This document shows, in pieces, positions 32,708-44,566 of a stretch of 64,000 bases of DNA. Within the stretch, counting starts at the first letter, position 1, and each line of letters begins with the position of its first letter. The notes beneath the pieces are model-generated. The model saw only the letters and a list, made by a program, of their open reading frames with translations. It did no database searches and had not been told where the DNA came from. The DNA is from Calycina herbarum (lineage: Eukaryota > Ascomycota > Leotiomycetes > Helotiales > Pezizellaceae): contig LLEY01000028.1 in NCBI GenBank assembly GCA_001414485.1, positions 310,001-374,000 of the forward strand, given 5' to 3'. The position numbers and the translations under genes were made by a program.

Positions 32708-34365
32708 TCATATCAAAACATCATATTCTTTAAACTTCCTGGCGCGAACTCCCTTCTCGAATAGCCAATCCAGTTCCTCAAATCGCCTTCCAGCAGTTTC
32801 CGGTACCCTTTCCCAGACCCAGTACACACTCAACGCAGACGTTACTCCAAAAATGAAACCAATCTTCCCTCTCAGGTTCGCGGCATCGGGATTGATCAAC
32901 AAGGGAACGACAATGTTCATCAGAACTCCAAACGAATTCTGTACCACGATTCCGAGCCCGACGGTTCGAGAGCGAAGACGAGCGGACGAGATCTCGGCGA
33001 ACAATGTCCACCCCATAGGTCCGATTGTCATGAGATATACGAAAGCGAAGAGGATTATACAAGCCACTTGTCCGTAAATGGCCGCTTCGTGGCGACCGGG
33101 GATGACATCTAGGATACCGATGATGAAGAGGAGTCCCGTCAAGATAGCCGTGCCGATTAAAGAGGTTGATCGGCGTCCTGCTCGATTTATGAGAAACCAA
33201 GAACAGACCACGCCTACGAGTCCGAGAACTGTAACTCCAATGGAAAGACTGAAGGAGTTCGAGGCTGAAAGCCCGGCAAGCTCGAAAAAGTAACTGCTGT
33301 ATCCAATAACGAAAACAACACCTGTCAGTTGCGCAACGGAAAAAATGCCCATCGCTATTTCGGTTCGACGAAGATCGGAGCCTTTGAAACAGTCAAGATA
33401 AGAAGTCGAAGAGATTTTTTGCTTTTCGTGGTTGATGATTTGAGCGATTTCCGAAAGACTTTTATCTGGGGATGGATGACCCAATCGAGCGAGTGTCGAA
33501 ATGGCCTTGGAAGTTTGATTCGTGCGTGCTAAAAACCATGGCGATTCTGGACAAAGGGGGAGACCAACTAGCAAAAGTACGGGAAATATGAATTGTAGCG
33601 AAAATGGAATCTTGTATGCCCATTCCGAATCCAAAGTCCCGGTTCCCTTAAGGATGAGGTTGGCTGCGAGTTGACCGATGCCAATGAATAGTTGAACTCC
33701 AGAAGTCGTCAAGCCACGAACTTCAACAGGACACACTTCTGCCGCGTACGAGGAGGTTATTGTCAGGAAGGATCCCAGGGTGAGTCCGTTGATTAACTGT
33801 CAAAAATGGTGAGTGATGTCTATCAATCTTTCAGGTCAAAAATTCCCTACCTTTCCAGCCATCAATAACCCAGAGTCTGTCGTGAAGATCTGTAAGAATA
33901 CAGCACCGATACTGACAATACACGCAATACCAAGAGTTACCCTAGTCCCCCATTTATTGACGATATATCCAGACCCAATCGCACCAAAGAAGCCACCAAT
34001 CGAAGCAGCAGTATTAAAAGCAATCTGCCAACTCGCGCTAATAATATATGAATTTTGAAAGACATATCCGAAATCTCGCTGGAACGAAGGAACAGAGATA
34101 ACTCCATTGGAAAGCTATATTCCCATCAGCGTCTCTACCACATACCACGAAAAGGAGGAATCCTCACCAAAACGTCCATTCCCCAATTAACCCCCGCCAT
34201 CCCAACAAAAGCCGACCACAAAACACTCGCGCGATACCTCTTCACCATCTGCCATGTCGCGCGATCTTCTACCCTCAATACCTCATCTCGATTCTGCAAA
34301 GGCTCTTCGGTTTCCAAAATCTCCTTCATCTCTGCTTCCTGGTTTTCGAATGCCAGCATGGGCAT
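32708..34365 (-). CDS. MFS sugar transporter (maltose/alpha-glucoside permease-like)
   Basis: This is a 12-helix major-facilitator sugar porter, probably a plasma-membrane hexose or alpha-glucoside H+ symporter. Exons are 34365-34168, 34114-33851 and 33796-32708 (introns 34115-34167 and 33797-33850), giving 516 residues. The N-terminus is acidic and cytosolic; TM1 begins at SVLWSAFVGMAG. Family motifs: GFFGAIGSGYIVNKWGTR after TM2/TM3, SSYAAEVCPVEVRGLTTSG (PExR region), PESPWFLAR at the central loop, NRAGRRSTSL (repeat of the GRR motif) and ERVPETAGRRFEELDWLFE at the C-terminus (PETKG-like motif, altered to PETAG). FGYVFQNSYIISASWQ resembles the MAL-type permeases. Specificity cannot be read from sequence. 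Confidence 0.92.
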
Positions 34366-34988
34366 GGTGTCTATGAACTACGGGGTCTGGGTGGTGTTGT
34401 GCATTTCTACCTTTTTTTTTTATACTTTTCCCGTTGCCTTTGTCTAATCTCCCTGATAGAGAGACCTGTGCTTGAGAGGGGAATGGGGAGAGTTCCTGGC
34501 TCTTATGCCTTGCCACTTATACCCACTCGTACTTGAGTACCAAGAACGCTAGAGTCATGCATTTGTATCAAAATGTGTCTGGGGTTTCGCGTGGGTTGCT
34601 TGTCAGTGGGGGAACAGGGGGTTGTGTATTCCGTTTGAAAATGGGGAATGAGTGATGAGTGAGAGTTGTGATTCTCTAAGTTTTTCTTTACTGTTGCAAA
34701 GTATGAAGGGAAAGAGGAAAGAAATGAGGACAGTTCCTTTGATTATTTTTGAGGGGACCTTGAGAGTTCGAATGAAATTTCGTGGGGGTGGGTGATAAGA
34801 CGACGCTATGATGGAATGCCGCGTCGCGCCCAAGGTGTAGGAAAACCTTATAAAGTGGGTTTTCGTCTTGAATTGTTCCTGAGCGTTGTTAGAAAAACAG
34901 CTGCTGAGAAACTCGTATTCATAAAAACTCACCTGAGTATTTACCTTCCCATTTCCAACATCATCTCTCAATTCTATCAGCAATTTCC
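34366..34988. other. intergenic region
   Basis: Upstream region of the MFS sugar transporter and 3' flank of the next minus-strand gene. No other feature is recognised. Confidence 0.5.
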
Positions 34989-35795
34989 TTAAGGTATAGC
35001 CTGAGCAACTTCCCATGAAATCCTATCATTTTCTGTCGTCGCATGATTCATGGCCTCCAGATACGCATCATTCCTCCCTTGTGGACCAAGATTATTACAC
35101 ATCTGTACCACCATCATTGGATTCTCCCCAGTCGCTTTATAAACCGCCTTCAACAAGCGAAACGTATCGAAAGGCTGCATATTCTCAGCCCAAGAGAGAA
35201 AGGGAGTAACAGTCGCCAAGTAATCATTCATCAGTTGATCACTATACGACAACCCCGTTTCTGTCCTGATCACATTCCCAATGGCCTCCAGGATCCCAAC
35301 TCCTCTGTCGAGCAATGAATCTGCGGTGATGTAGTCTCCTAGCTTGTAGTGGTACTGCATCTCAAGGTAAAGTTGCTGGATCACGTTGTGTGGATTGATC
35401 CCCCCGTTCCTTCTCCCTCTCCCGGCAGCGATGGGAGACCAGACGTTAAAACTATTCCCAAAAGAATAATCATTCTTCGCGAAGAAGCTCACGCGCGTGA
35501 TCACCCAATCCAGGGCTAGAGAATAATACTTGTCGTCTCCGAACTTCTGGAATGAGGACTGGAAACAATCGAGCGGTTGGAGGACGCGATCGCCTCGTGA
35601 ACGGGCGAGGTGGAAGAGATTGGGAAGGTGTTGGTGGATGAAGCGTTGCGAGAAGGCGCCTACGTAGGTGGGTGTGTTGAGGATTAATTTTGGGTTGGTG
35701 ATGCCTGAGGAGGGGTGTGCGTATTTTATTAGTTGTTGGGATTCTTGGGGGTAGCCGGTTAGTTTCTGGCGGAGGCAGGGGCGGCAGCGTGGCAT
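34989..35795 (-). CDS. hypothetical fungal protein, 268 aa
   Basis: I do not recognise this protein. It is a single open frame; the first in-frame ATG is at 35795 (the frame extends further upstream, but only through a GTG). It begins MPRCRPCLRQKL with a Cys-x-x-Cys pair and has no signal peptide or clear membrane segment. The middle, YYSLALDWVITRVSFF and VIQQLYLEMQYHYKLGDY, and the C-terminal half, ADSLLDRGVGILEAIGN, look like amphipathic helices, possibly a tetratricopeptide-like helical fold. The C-terminus is WEVAQAIP. Codon use is like the neighbours. The long coherent frame and helix-like pattern support a real gene, but no function can be given. Confidence 0.55.
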   Translation of the reverse strand: MPRCRPCLRQKLTGYPQESQQLIKYAHPSSGITNPKLILNTPTYVGAFSQRFIHQHLPNLFHLARSRGDRVLQPLDCFQSSFQKFGDDKYYSLALDWVITRVSFFAKNDYSFGNSFNVWSPIAAGRGRRNGGINPHNVIQQLYLEMQYHYKLGDYITADSLLDRGVGILEAIGNVIRTETGLSYSDQLMNDYLATVTPFLSWAENMQPFDTFRLLKAVYKATGENPMMVVQMCNNLGPQGRNDAYLEAMNHATTENDRISWEVAQAIP

Positions 35796-38352
35796 TTTGG
35801 GGGGTGCGAGGGGTTGGCTTTGAGATTGGAGATGGAAGGAGGTAAAAAGGCGATTCTGAGAGTGTTGTTTGGGCAAAGCTAAGTGATTGCTTTGGTTTTG
35901 CAGAAGCTGTTTGGTCTGGTTTCTGAAAACTTGAATTGGATGGATGGAAAGAAAACCACAAACTCCCTCCCGGGGAAACACTGGACCTTATACCCCTCCT
36001 CCCTCTGTCTCTTTACATCCATTACACAGAGGGACCATAATTCTCGTGAGTTGGTGAGTACAACGAGGCAAAGCAGAACAAATAAACTTCCCACCTGGAC
36101 ATGTTTCCTCTCACCGACTAGTCGATCAGCCACGAATGAGGCTTACAACATCAACACCCAGAGGACTCGTCAGAAGTGCTGCGCGGAAGCTCCTCCGGTT
36201 ATGTTGTCTCGCCTGGGAATAGGTTGGACAGGGGATGTGTTTGGACGCTAGAGGTTGTTGCCTCTGATCATGCTGAGTGGAAATGTGAACTTATGGGGTG
36301 ATTTTCGGGACATGTGAGAGTTGATCTCAAAAGGAAGTAAGCTGAAATCGCCTCATTTCTCCCCTTTTCTTGTAGGTTTGAGTGAGATTTTCTCGGAAGA
36401 AACTCCACACCGCAAAAAGTGAGGCTGGCGAATTTGACAGAAAACCAAAACACTTGACTAAATCCCACCCACCAAGTCCAATATCTTACAAAGAAACACT
36501 CTAGAAGAAGGTGGTAACCCGTCTCCTGCCATGAGTCTTTTCGGAAGACGAGCCAAGTTGCTCAAGATGCAGTGACTTACCGCCACTAGGTCGTGACTCC
36601 AGCTTGTACCATACAAACTTCCCCATTCCAAGCAGGCAACGATGGAACCACAAGCACTTCAATCTCCACCACAAACATATGGACCTCGCGTAATACAAAC
36701 CATAACACTTTCCCCCAAAACACGGTATGTAAAATTTTCAATATCAAGAAGAGGGGAAACAGGAATTTGTTCGCAGAATCTCGTTCTCCCGCGAATGCCT
36801 AATACAAAACCAACACCCCATTGGAACTTGACGGCGTTCCTTCGCTTCTATATCATTATCCATTTCAAAACTACATTTGCCTCTTTGGGACCTTGTAGAT
36901 TGTTAGAATTCAGGAGTCACTGGGGTTGACCCATTTTTCTCGCTTAGGTGCGGGAGCTTTTCTGAACTGGGATGCGGTTAGGTGTTGGGTATATGACTGG
37001 AGGGATAAGAAGGGCGTATGATGTCTACGTATCTAGTTTTTCTTACTAGCTCGATTGAAAATGGGGATGGGTTTGTACAAGAAGGAAATGCCAGTCTGCC
37101 CTCAGCAAAATTCATACATGTAGAAATCAAGTCTGTCCTCGGAAGTTCAATCAAACAGATAAGTTTTCGCATCTCAAGTTGGAGAATGAAATATTTTGAA
37201 CTGTTTTCCTCAAGCTCTTAAATCTTACTTCATTTCTCCTCCGCGTATGAAATTATGATTATTCCAGATCCGTTGGGACAATGAGCAAATTACCTCCATT
37301 CTACAGATTTCACCCAAGCCTTCACTCACTAGCTATTAAAGAATCTGGAGTCTCATTAAATAGTGAAATTATTCTAGATTTGTAGAACAATGAGCAAATT
37401 GCGAGGTACAAAACCCCGAATCCACTTAAACCTTCACTCACGTAACTCCAAAATCTGCTCTCTAGTTTTCAATCTAAATTCTTCCACATTTGTAGGATAT
37501 TTGCGACCTGCAACAAAAGTTACAAAACCTCTTTTTTTACAACTTTTACTTACACTTCAACTCCTTCATCTAAACTCAAGATTTCAACCCCATCCTTTTC
37601 CAAGTGAACAAACACCGTCGCCATCACACCCCATACAAACCTAAAATCATCCCCAAATTTTCTTTCATCCCTCAACGAAAACCAGTATAACATTTCAAGC
37701 ATATCAATTTGCTAGCCATCAAAAAAAAATCTAACTCATCTCCCAAAAAGAACCATAAGAGGCTCTATTACATCTGTCCCTCCAATGATCGAAATAGATC
37801 AATCAAATCTCATCCGAGCGTTACTTGGAAGAATTAAGAAGGTTCCGCAAATTCCGAAGTAAGGCGGGTGTGCAATGAGCAACAACCATGCAATAAAAAC
37901 GAAATGGGTGATTGAGAAAAACATTGACTCGGTGATATTTCGGCTTCGGGGGGGGGGACTTTTCCCCCCTCTGAAGTGGGACCTTCCCTGATACTCGACA
38001 CACTTCACTTGCTCACAAGCTTCACTCAAGTACCCTGGGGACTACCCAAGTGCGACATGCAACAAGACCTTCCAGCCTTAAGTCTCCCAAGCGGTTTTGG
38101 ACACAGAAACCAGAATCAGAGGGACCACGAGTTTAAGTTTTTTGATCTTTTCAATTCATCATCTCATCTGAATACTAGAATACAAAGGGCGAGAAAATTC
38201 AGGAAATCTAGCAGCCCACAATTAATCTTGTGCCAAAGTTGCTCCAATCCAGATCCTTCACTCTATTATGTGCTTGTTGGCCTCGGGATTCACGAAAAAG
38301 GGAGGTATATGGTTGTATGCTAGTAGGAGGGAGTAGCGGTAGGACGAATAAT
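35796..38352. other. intergenic region, 2.5 kb
   Basis: I recognise no gene. It contains two diverged direct copies of an about 85-bp segment (about 37255-37340 and 37368-37450) and a G10 run at 37948-37957 that can pair with a nearby C tract. Confidence 0.5.
37255..37450. repeat. two diverged direct copies of an 85-bp segment
   Basis: Both copies read in order TTATTC-AGAT, ACAATGAGCAAATT, and later CCTTCACTCAC, at about 37255-37340 and 37368-37450 (spacing 113 bp). The AGAT..GGACAAT/GAACAAT core resembles the interior of the 11866-12104 MITE family, so these may be remnants of it. Confidence 0.5.
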
Positions 38353-39726
38353 TCATTTGCCTGGGTTCTCGGCGACGAAAGCAACACCCTTGGTGATGTT
38401 CTAAGAGAGATATGTTAGCATAGTTCGAGCTTCAGGAAGTAGTGAGAGGGCCATTGGGAGCACATACCTTCTTCAAGTCTGCCAAGCAAGCGTCCAAGAG
38501 CTTCTGCTCCTCTGCGTTAATTTTTCCAACATCGTAGATCTTCTCAACACCGTTTGGTCCCAACTCGACCTTGCTGGCGAAGAAATCAATTCCTTGATCC
38601 TTGTAAAGTGGGCTGTCAACGAATGTTGGCTCAACAACACCCTTTTGTCCTTGAGCAGCCTTCAACAAGCTCTCAGCGAAACGAGCACCAGCCATAGCCA
38701 TGGAGAGAGTAGCTGACCCAGCACCATCCTTGGCCTTGACAACCTCATCACCACCGAATTGGACACGGGTGAGAAGCTCAGCGTTTCCAACCAAATCTGG
38801 GTGGTTTGATTGGGAGAAAAGTGGCACAATGGTGACACCGGAGTGACCTCCGACAACGGAGATGTTCTCATCAGCTGGGTCGGTGTTCTTGATCTCAGAG
38901 ACGAATCGGGAAGCACGGACAACATCGAGGGAGGTGACACCGAAGAGACGTTTTGGGTTGTAGACTCCCTTTGCCTTGAAGACCTCGGCAACAATTGGGA
39001 CCGTGCTGTTTACTGGGTTGGCAATGACGAGGATGTTGGCTTCTGGGGCAGACTCGGCAGCGGCTTTGGCAAGATCGCGGACGATGGATGCATTTGTGTT
39101 GAAAAGATCGTCACGGGTCATGCCAGGTTTGCGAGGAACACCAGCGGGGATGAGGACAATCTCTGCGCCCTTGAGGGCAGAGGCGAGACCGGTTGGTGTT
39201 GGGTCATAACCGGTAACTGTGCTCTTGGTGTTGATGTGGGAGATATCGGCGGCGACACCTGGATGGGGGTATTAGTAGGGATTCGAGTTCGACTTCGAGA
39301 AGGAATTGTGCCAACCTGGGCCTCCGCGGATATCGTATACTGCAGAAGAATTATTAGCAACGTTATTCTGGCAGATTGGGAAATGGGAAATGGGAAATGG
39401 GATATGCGTACATGCCAACTCGGTGACTCTTGGGTTAAGCTTGAGGAGGAGGGACAATGGCTGTCCACTACATGATTGAAGATTAGTAGGTTCCCCGAGA
39501 AGAAGCTTGCCCTGGCAGTCCTTACATTCCACCAGCAGCTCCGAGAACTGTAACTTTCGACAGCTGGAGAAAATCAATTAGCAATTGCATCACTTAGTGA
39601 AGCTCTCCGATGACGGCTTCTGCGGCATTGGGGTGTTGATGGGGTGACTTGACTTACATCTCTGGCCGAGGCTGAGAAAGCGCGGGTCTGGAAGGCGCCA
39701 GTGAATGCTCTGCGTGCGGCGAACAT
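38353..39726 (-). CDS. MDH1: malate dehydrogenase, mitochondrial
   Basis: This is the NAD-dependent malate/oxaloacetate step of the tricarboxylic acid cycle in the mitochondrial matrix. The six-exon model is 39726-39658, 39563-39526, 39467-39412, 39339-39316, 39258-38468 and 38400-38353 (introns 39564-39656, 39468-39525, 39340-39410, 39259-39315, 38401-38467), giving 341 residues. The N-terminus [20 protein letters not shown] is a matrix leader. The Rossmann motif [15 protein letters not shown] is at residues 27-41. Substrate-binding residues Arg105 (VPRKPGM) and Arg111, Asp174/Arg177 (SLDVVRAS) and catalytic His201 (VVGGHSGVT) are all present. The C-terminus [15 protein letters not shown] lies in a 48-base last exon. 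Intron 3 contains a short TGGGAAA tandem repeat. The long frame on the opposite strand is a shadow. Confidence 0.96.
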
Positions 39727-40246
39727 GTTGGAGGATGTGAGGGAGGATTGAAGAGGAATTGAGAGAAGAGAATGAATTGATGGATGGAGTAGATGTAGAA
39801 GTACGAGATGCGGATGAATGGCAGCTACAAGAAACAGTTGAAATTTTAGCTTCAATGGTGGATCCCTCCCAACTAGTCAAGCAGCCTTCGGGGAAAGCCG
39901 CCAAGAATCCACGGCTCGAAGATCAGGTGATGCACGTCAACAACAACCTTTTCCTTGTACCCGGATAAATGTCACCTCGGCTACTTTTTCAAGAAGCTCT
40001 CTTTACGTACTGCTTTACAGTCACAATAACAGATTATCTGGAAATGTCATGATGATTGGACTTAATGGGCAATGGAACCCATCCCGTCTCATTTAGATTG
40101 TCTTCCATTGTTTTCCTGTCCTCGAGCTTTAGCAAGTCATTAATTTCTTCGTATCATCCTTCTCACAGTCAAAAATGCAAGTCTGCTTCAATTCAGCTTT
40201 CTTTCCTCTCATGTTCAAATATATGTATTCATTCCAACTGTCTTAT
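39727..40246. other. intergenic region
   Basis: Promoter of the malate dehydrogenase gene and 3' flank of the rhodopsin-fold gene. Nothing else is recognised. Confidence 0.5.
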
Positions 40247-41504
40247 TTACACTGCATTATCCCCAGTTTCTGCCGCCCTTATTCTCGGAGTAGACGAATC
40301 AGAATGCCTGATTGAATCCATCTCTCTGGTACTCTCCCGCGTCAATTGCGTCGTATCTGCTACACGTCCATCATGATCCAGTGTCTGCAAATTTACCACC
40401 GCCACATGCGCAGCTTTGTTCTTCGAGTTTCCTGAACCCCCACTAGCTTGTTGTTGCGGCCCAGACGAGTCCGTCGTAGCACTGTTTTTGACATTACTCG
40501 AATTGGAGCCGTACAGGCGACGCCGGATGGAGGAAGCAGTTCGAGTGACTGTTATGAGGAACGGTCGAAGGACTGGCAGACATGCGCAGACAACTGCTAT
40601 GCCTACATGAACTGCGGACCATAATTCGGCTCTCGAGAATGCGACATTCTGACTACCGGGCTTGTAGCCAAGGACCACACGAACGAGACCTGTTATGATA
40701 ACACTTGGGACTTGATTAGTGCGGGAATCGCAAGAGGTATAGGTTACATACAAGCCTCCAAGTAAGAAGATGCCCACTAAAAGTACTTTTTGCTGACGGG
40801 ATAATCGAAGTGCCAGGATCATGCGAACTGGCATGATCAGAATCACCAAGTCGATGACTAGTTCCACTCCGCCCATGGTCATCCAGAAGATGTTGAAGTT
40901 AAAGCAATATCCTCCTGCTGAGGGGCCAACCCACAAGCGATTGACGGGAATGCAGCTAACAATCGTTGCAATAGTTCCGGCAAGCCACCATACAACCGAA
41001 ATTGCTCCAACGACAAGTGACTGCCTACGGAACTTATCAACTGAGAAGATCCGGCGATACATGAGCAAGACGGAGATCTTGATGGCTGTAGTGACTCCAA
41101 AGTAAAGGATGGCGGCTACGAAAGCTGCTCTAAGGTATGTGGCATGAGGAGTATAGTCGAAGGTTGGGGAATCTCGGTCGATAAACTCCCCTCCATTAGG
41201 ATCACTTCTCACACCTATATTCAAGTCAGGCTGCGTGTTACTTGCATCTGTCCATTGAAATCGAAGGGAGTTCAAGCAATCGCAAAAGTAGATGATCTTG
41301 CGCACCCGAGAGCAAAACACCACCCACGATAATCATCGACAACATGCCAACTAGAATCCACCAATCATCAGCTCCGTATCCAGCCCTCGACATCTTTCGA
41401 GACCAAAATCGAAGCGCAACGGCTATAACAGCTAGAATGGCCATCAGTGTCGAAACCGCTGTGGTTGTTCTCCCCGTGGCGGAGATGTTGTGCTCAGTAG
41501 CCAT
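40247..41504 (-). CDS. SAT4-like / fungal rhodopsin-domain integral membrane protein
   Basis: This belongs to the fungal seven-helix family that includes SAT4-like and PTH11-related proteins; some act as receptors, but most are uncharacterised. Exons are 41504-41306, 41214-40752 and 40703-40247 (introns 41215-41305 and 40704-40751), giving 372 residues. TM1 is AVSTLMAILAVIAVALRFWS, followed by the family signature YGADDWWILVGMLSM. Other family marks are TPHATYLRAAFVAAILYFG, KISVLLMYRRIFSVD, the Trp-rich VVWWLAGTIATIVSCIPV, a GGYCFNFNIFW loop, VIDLVILIMPVRMILALRL and ELWSAVHVGIAVVCACLPVLRP (the AE.WS...CAC.P signature). The cytosolic tail is Ser/Gly/Asn-rich. There is no CFEM domain, so it is not a canonical PTH11. 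The intron-1 donor (GTGCGC) is weak; GTGTTT 18 bases upstream is an alternative. Intron 2 (48 bases) is in frame and stop-free. Confidence 0.85.
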
Positions 41505-42552
41505 GGTAGGCAGATGCGGGGGTGCAGCACAATGGATTGTTGGAGCCTCATTATCTTCCACGGAGTGGGGATTGCGTCTTTTATGAGTCGGAACGCATGA
41601 GGCTCCCCTCAATATGAAGAGAATGATGAGCACGAATTAACCCATGGCTGGACCAGTAGGACGAACGGTTAGGCATGAGGAGGAAGTTGAGGGGGCAGGA
41701 GGGGGACGATGAGCTGTCGAGCTGGAACTTGGCTGGAGGATGATTGGAAGAGCGTGCGAGTTGCACCACGCAATTGTATGCTGTACGATGTCAAGAACCC
41801 CTGCCTGCATCAAGTATTTCACCGAAAGGATCATGAGAAATCGGATGACCGGGGTGAGTACAGTGCATGAGTACAGTGCAGGCCAGATCAGCGCCAAATA
41901 TCAAATCAATAGTCGACGATATTTTTAGTTCTCCCCAAGAGGTAAGGAGGGGTACAACAATCGGCAATGATCTGATAAAAGAGGTTGCGTTGCACACAAA
42001 CCTTATCATAAGTTGGAATGTTGGAATATGGGGTTAGTTATGCTTATCTCGACTGCGCAGTTCTATGGTGTTGGGAGTAACTAACTGTAACCGTATGTAC
42101 GGAGCCGTATGTAGGCAATCTGCCTAGATTTTAAAGTGCCAAGTGCGGTCACACTCGACCATTCCGAAAATCGACATATGTACTTCAAGGATCAAGGAGC
42201 CCACTCCCTTTGAATTGCGTGCAGTGATTCGCACCTGCACCTCACCACTCAACCGGTGATCTCTTGTTGACGAAGCTGTCGGGCTTGGGACGAGAACTCT
42301 CTTTCGGAGCTTCACATCTCATCTCTCTGGCACGCGCCACCACCCGTCTTACACTTCCGTTCCGCTTCCTGCGAGACCGTTTTTACGGCAGTCGTACGTT
42401 GCAAGTACTGACAAGTCTCATCTCAACTCCACAATCCCCCATTTCGATCCCGCCTCCACTCGCCGAGCCTTGTGTCCACGAACCCTTGATGTCAAACAAG
42501 GCTGAACGGCCCCCCCTCATACTACAACTTCACATAACACAACGCCATCAAA
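41505..42552. other. divergent intergenic region
   Basis: It separates the SAT4-like gene (minus) from the FAD monooxygenase (plus). A small tandem duplication (TGAGTACAGTGCA, twice) lies at about 41853-41880. Otherwise nothing is recognised. Confidence 0.5.
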
Positions 42553-44011
42553 ATGGCTCTACCCAAGATGGATATCGTAATCGTAGGTCCCCTTTCGCCA
42601 ATAAATCCCTATTAATTACCTTCACACACTTTCTTTCTCGAAAAATATGGGTTCTAACCACCCCCTCAGATCGGCGGTTCCAACACCGGCCTCATGAACG
42701 GCATAGTCCTAAAAAGGCTCGGCCACAACATTCACATCCTCGAGCAAAACACCCAAAACACCCGCTCCGATCTCGCCGCCGGAATCACCACTCACCCTCC
42801 CTTTGAAAAATTCATGACCTCCCATGACAAATCGCAAGAACGATGGTCCGTCGTCTCACCCGGTCTTCAATTCCTAAATAAGACTGGAAGAGCGAAGAGA
42901 AAGGTCGAGAGGGTCCTTCATATGACTTCTTGGGGTTTTATTTATCACCGTCTTCGAGCGAATTTCGATGGTTTGGCGAGTGAATTTTGTGAAAATCCTC
43001 CAAAGGTCAAAGAGGAAGGGAATGGGGAAGTCATTTTTGATACTGGGAAGGTTGTTACTGGTGTGGAATTGGCGGGGGAGAAGGTGAAGGTTGTTTATGA
43101 TGATGTGAGTGGGGAGAAGAAGACGGATCTGAGTGTTCTGGCGGATTTCGTGATTATAGCTAATGGAGCGAATTCCTCATTACGAGGAAAGTTGTTTCCG
43201 GCTTTGACGAGGGATTATGCTGGATATGTTGCTTTTCGGGGGACGGTACCTGAGAGTGAGGTTTCCGAGGAGACGAAGAAGGTTTTTGATCCGAGACTTA
43301 CTTATTATTCTTATAAGAATGGGTATATCCTGCTGTGAGTTCTCCCCTTCCCTTCTCGCTCCAGGTCTTGATGCTAATGACTTGTTCTACAGATACATCA
43401 TCCCCGGGCAAAATGGTTCTCTAGCTCCCGGTAACCGTCGCTACAACTGGGTATGGTACCACCCCCTCTCCTCCGACTCCTCAGAATTCACATCAATAAT
43501 GACCGACATCCACGGAACCCTTCACCGCAACACCCTCCCCGCCGGCACCATGTCCCCTGATGCCTGGTCCAAATATACCGCCCTAGCCTCCTCGGTAATG
43601 AATCCCCCTTTCGAAGAAGTAATCCTCAAAACCACCACGCCATTCATAACAGCTATCTCGGACATCTCATCTCCCCAAGCTCTCGCTTTAAATTCAAAAG
43701 TCTTGCTGGCAGGCGAAGCACTCAATCTCGTTCGTCCTCATTTAGCACTAAGTACCACATCTTCCGCTTCGCAGGCTTTACTTCTCGAATCCGTTTTTAA
43801 GGGCGAGATATCTCTGAAGGAGTGGGAGAGACGGGTGCTTTATGTTGCCAAGACGGATAGTTTGAAGACTAATGCTTTTGGCACTTTCTTGCTGTATGGA
43901 TTCTTTACTGCGGCTGGATGGGGTGTTAAGTTACTTGGCGCGATGGTGAAGGGACTCTGGCCTTTTAGGTTGGTGTTTGGCGGACCGAAGGGGAAGGAGA
44001 AGAGTGCTTAG
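42553..44011 (+). CDS. FAD-dependent monooxygenase, 2,6-dihydroxypyridine hydroxylase-like
   Basis: This is a flavoprotein hydroxylase of the PHBH/UbiH fold. Exons are 42553-42582, 42670-43334 and 43393-44011 (introns 42583-42669 and 43335-43392), giving 437 residues. The dinucleotide-binding motif is MDIVIIGGSNTGLMNGIVLK (GGSxxG variant), then HILEQ. The FAD/NADPH-binding DG-like block is VIIANGANSSLRGKLFPAL. The second FAD block is GEALNLVRPHLALSTTSSAS. The RPH plus ST pattern in place of the usual TPfgGlGmN is that of the 2,6-dihydroxypyridine 3-hydroxylase subfamily. The C-terminus has a hydrophobic stretch (FLLYGFFTAAGWGVKLLGAMV) that could bind a membrane. A KEKSA tail follows. The substrate is unknown; no biosynthetic partner genes sit next to it. 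Confidence 0.86.
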
Positions 44012-44566
44012 GCTGTTGCTTGGAGAGCGTTTGGAGGGTACTTTGCTTGTGCTCTGGGGGATATTTTCCTGGAGGATTATTCTGCTTCTCCTTGCGCGGC
44101 TGGCTTCTACTTCTAATGAGAGGTAAATCCTTTCCAAGGATCGACTCAAAAAGTTCATGTATCAAGAGATTTGCTTGCCGCGCCCACTTCGGCGTTTGCT
44201 CCATCTAGGAAGACTATATGTTATGTAGAACTTCGGAAGGTCAATTCAAAAAGGGAATTCATCCAGTGGAGGAAATTTTGCTCTATTTACCCTAAAATTC
44301 GCCCACCCCACAGACCTATTTTTCCCTTTCATATTGCCAAATAGCTCAGTCTCAGCACGGGTCTGATCAAACAACTTCAAGGCGAAAATTAAACTTCAAG
44401 TGCTGTCGTCTAGGTACCCCATATAGCGGCGCACTTTTGCTTCCAGGCCAAGAAAATAAAACCAAAAAGTGAGCACTCTGTAGTATAAGAACAGCGGGCC
44501 ATTCCTCTCCGGCCTCGGTTTATTTTTGATTCTACGACTAACTCTAGAATAATCTCTATTTCATTA

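Noticed and set aside
38810..39475. 221-codon open frame on the plus strand opposite malate dehydrogenase
   Set aside because: It lies antisense to well-supported MDH exons and introns and its content mirrors the MDH codons.
7658..44011. Secondary-metabolite cluster built on the GMC enzyme, MATE, MFS and FAD monooxygenase
   Set aside because: The genes are spread over 36 kb among housekeeping genes, and no backbone synthase is present.
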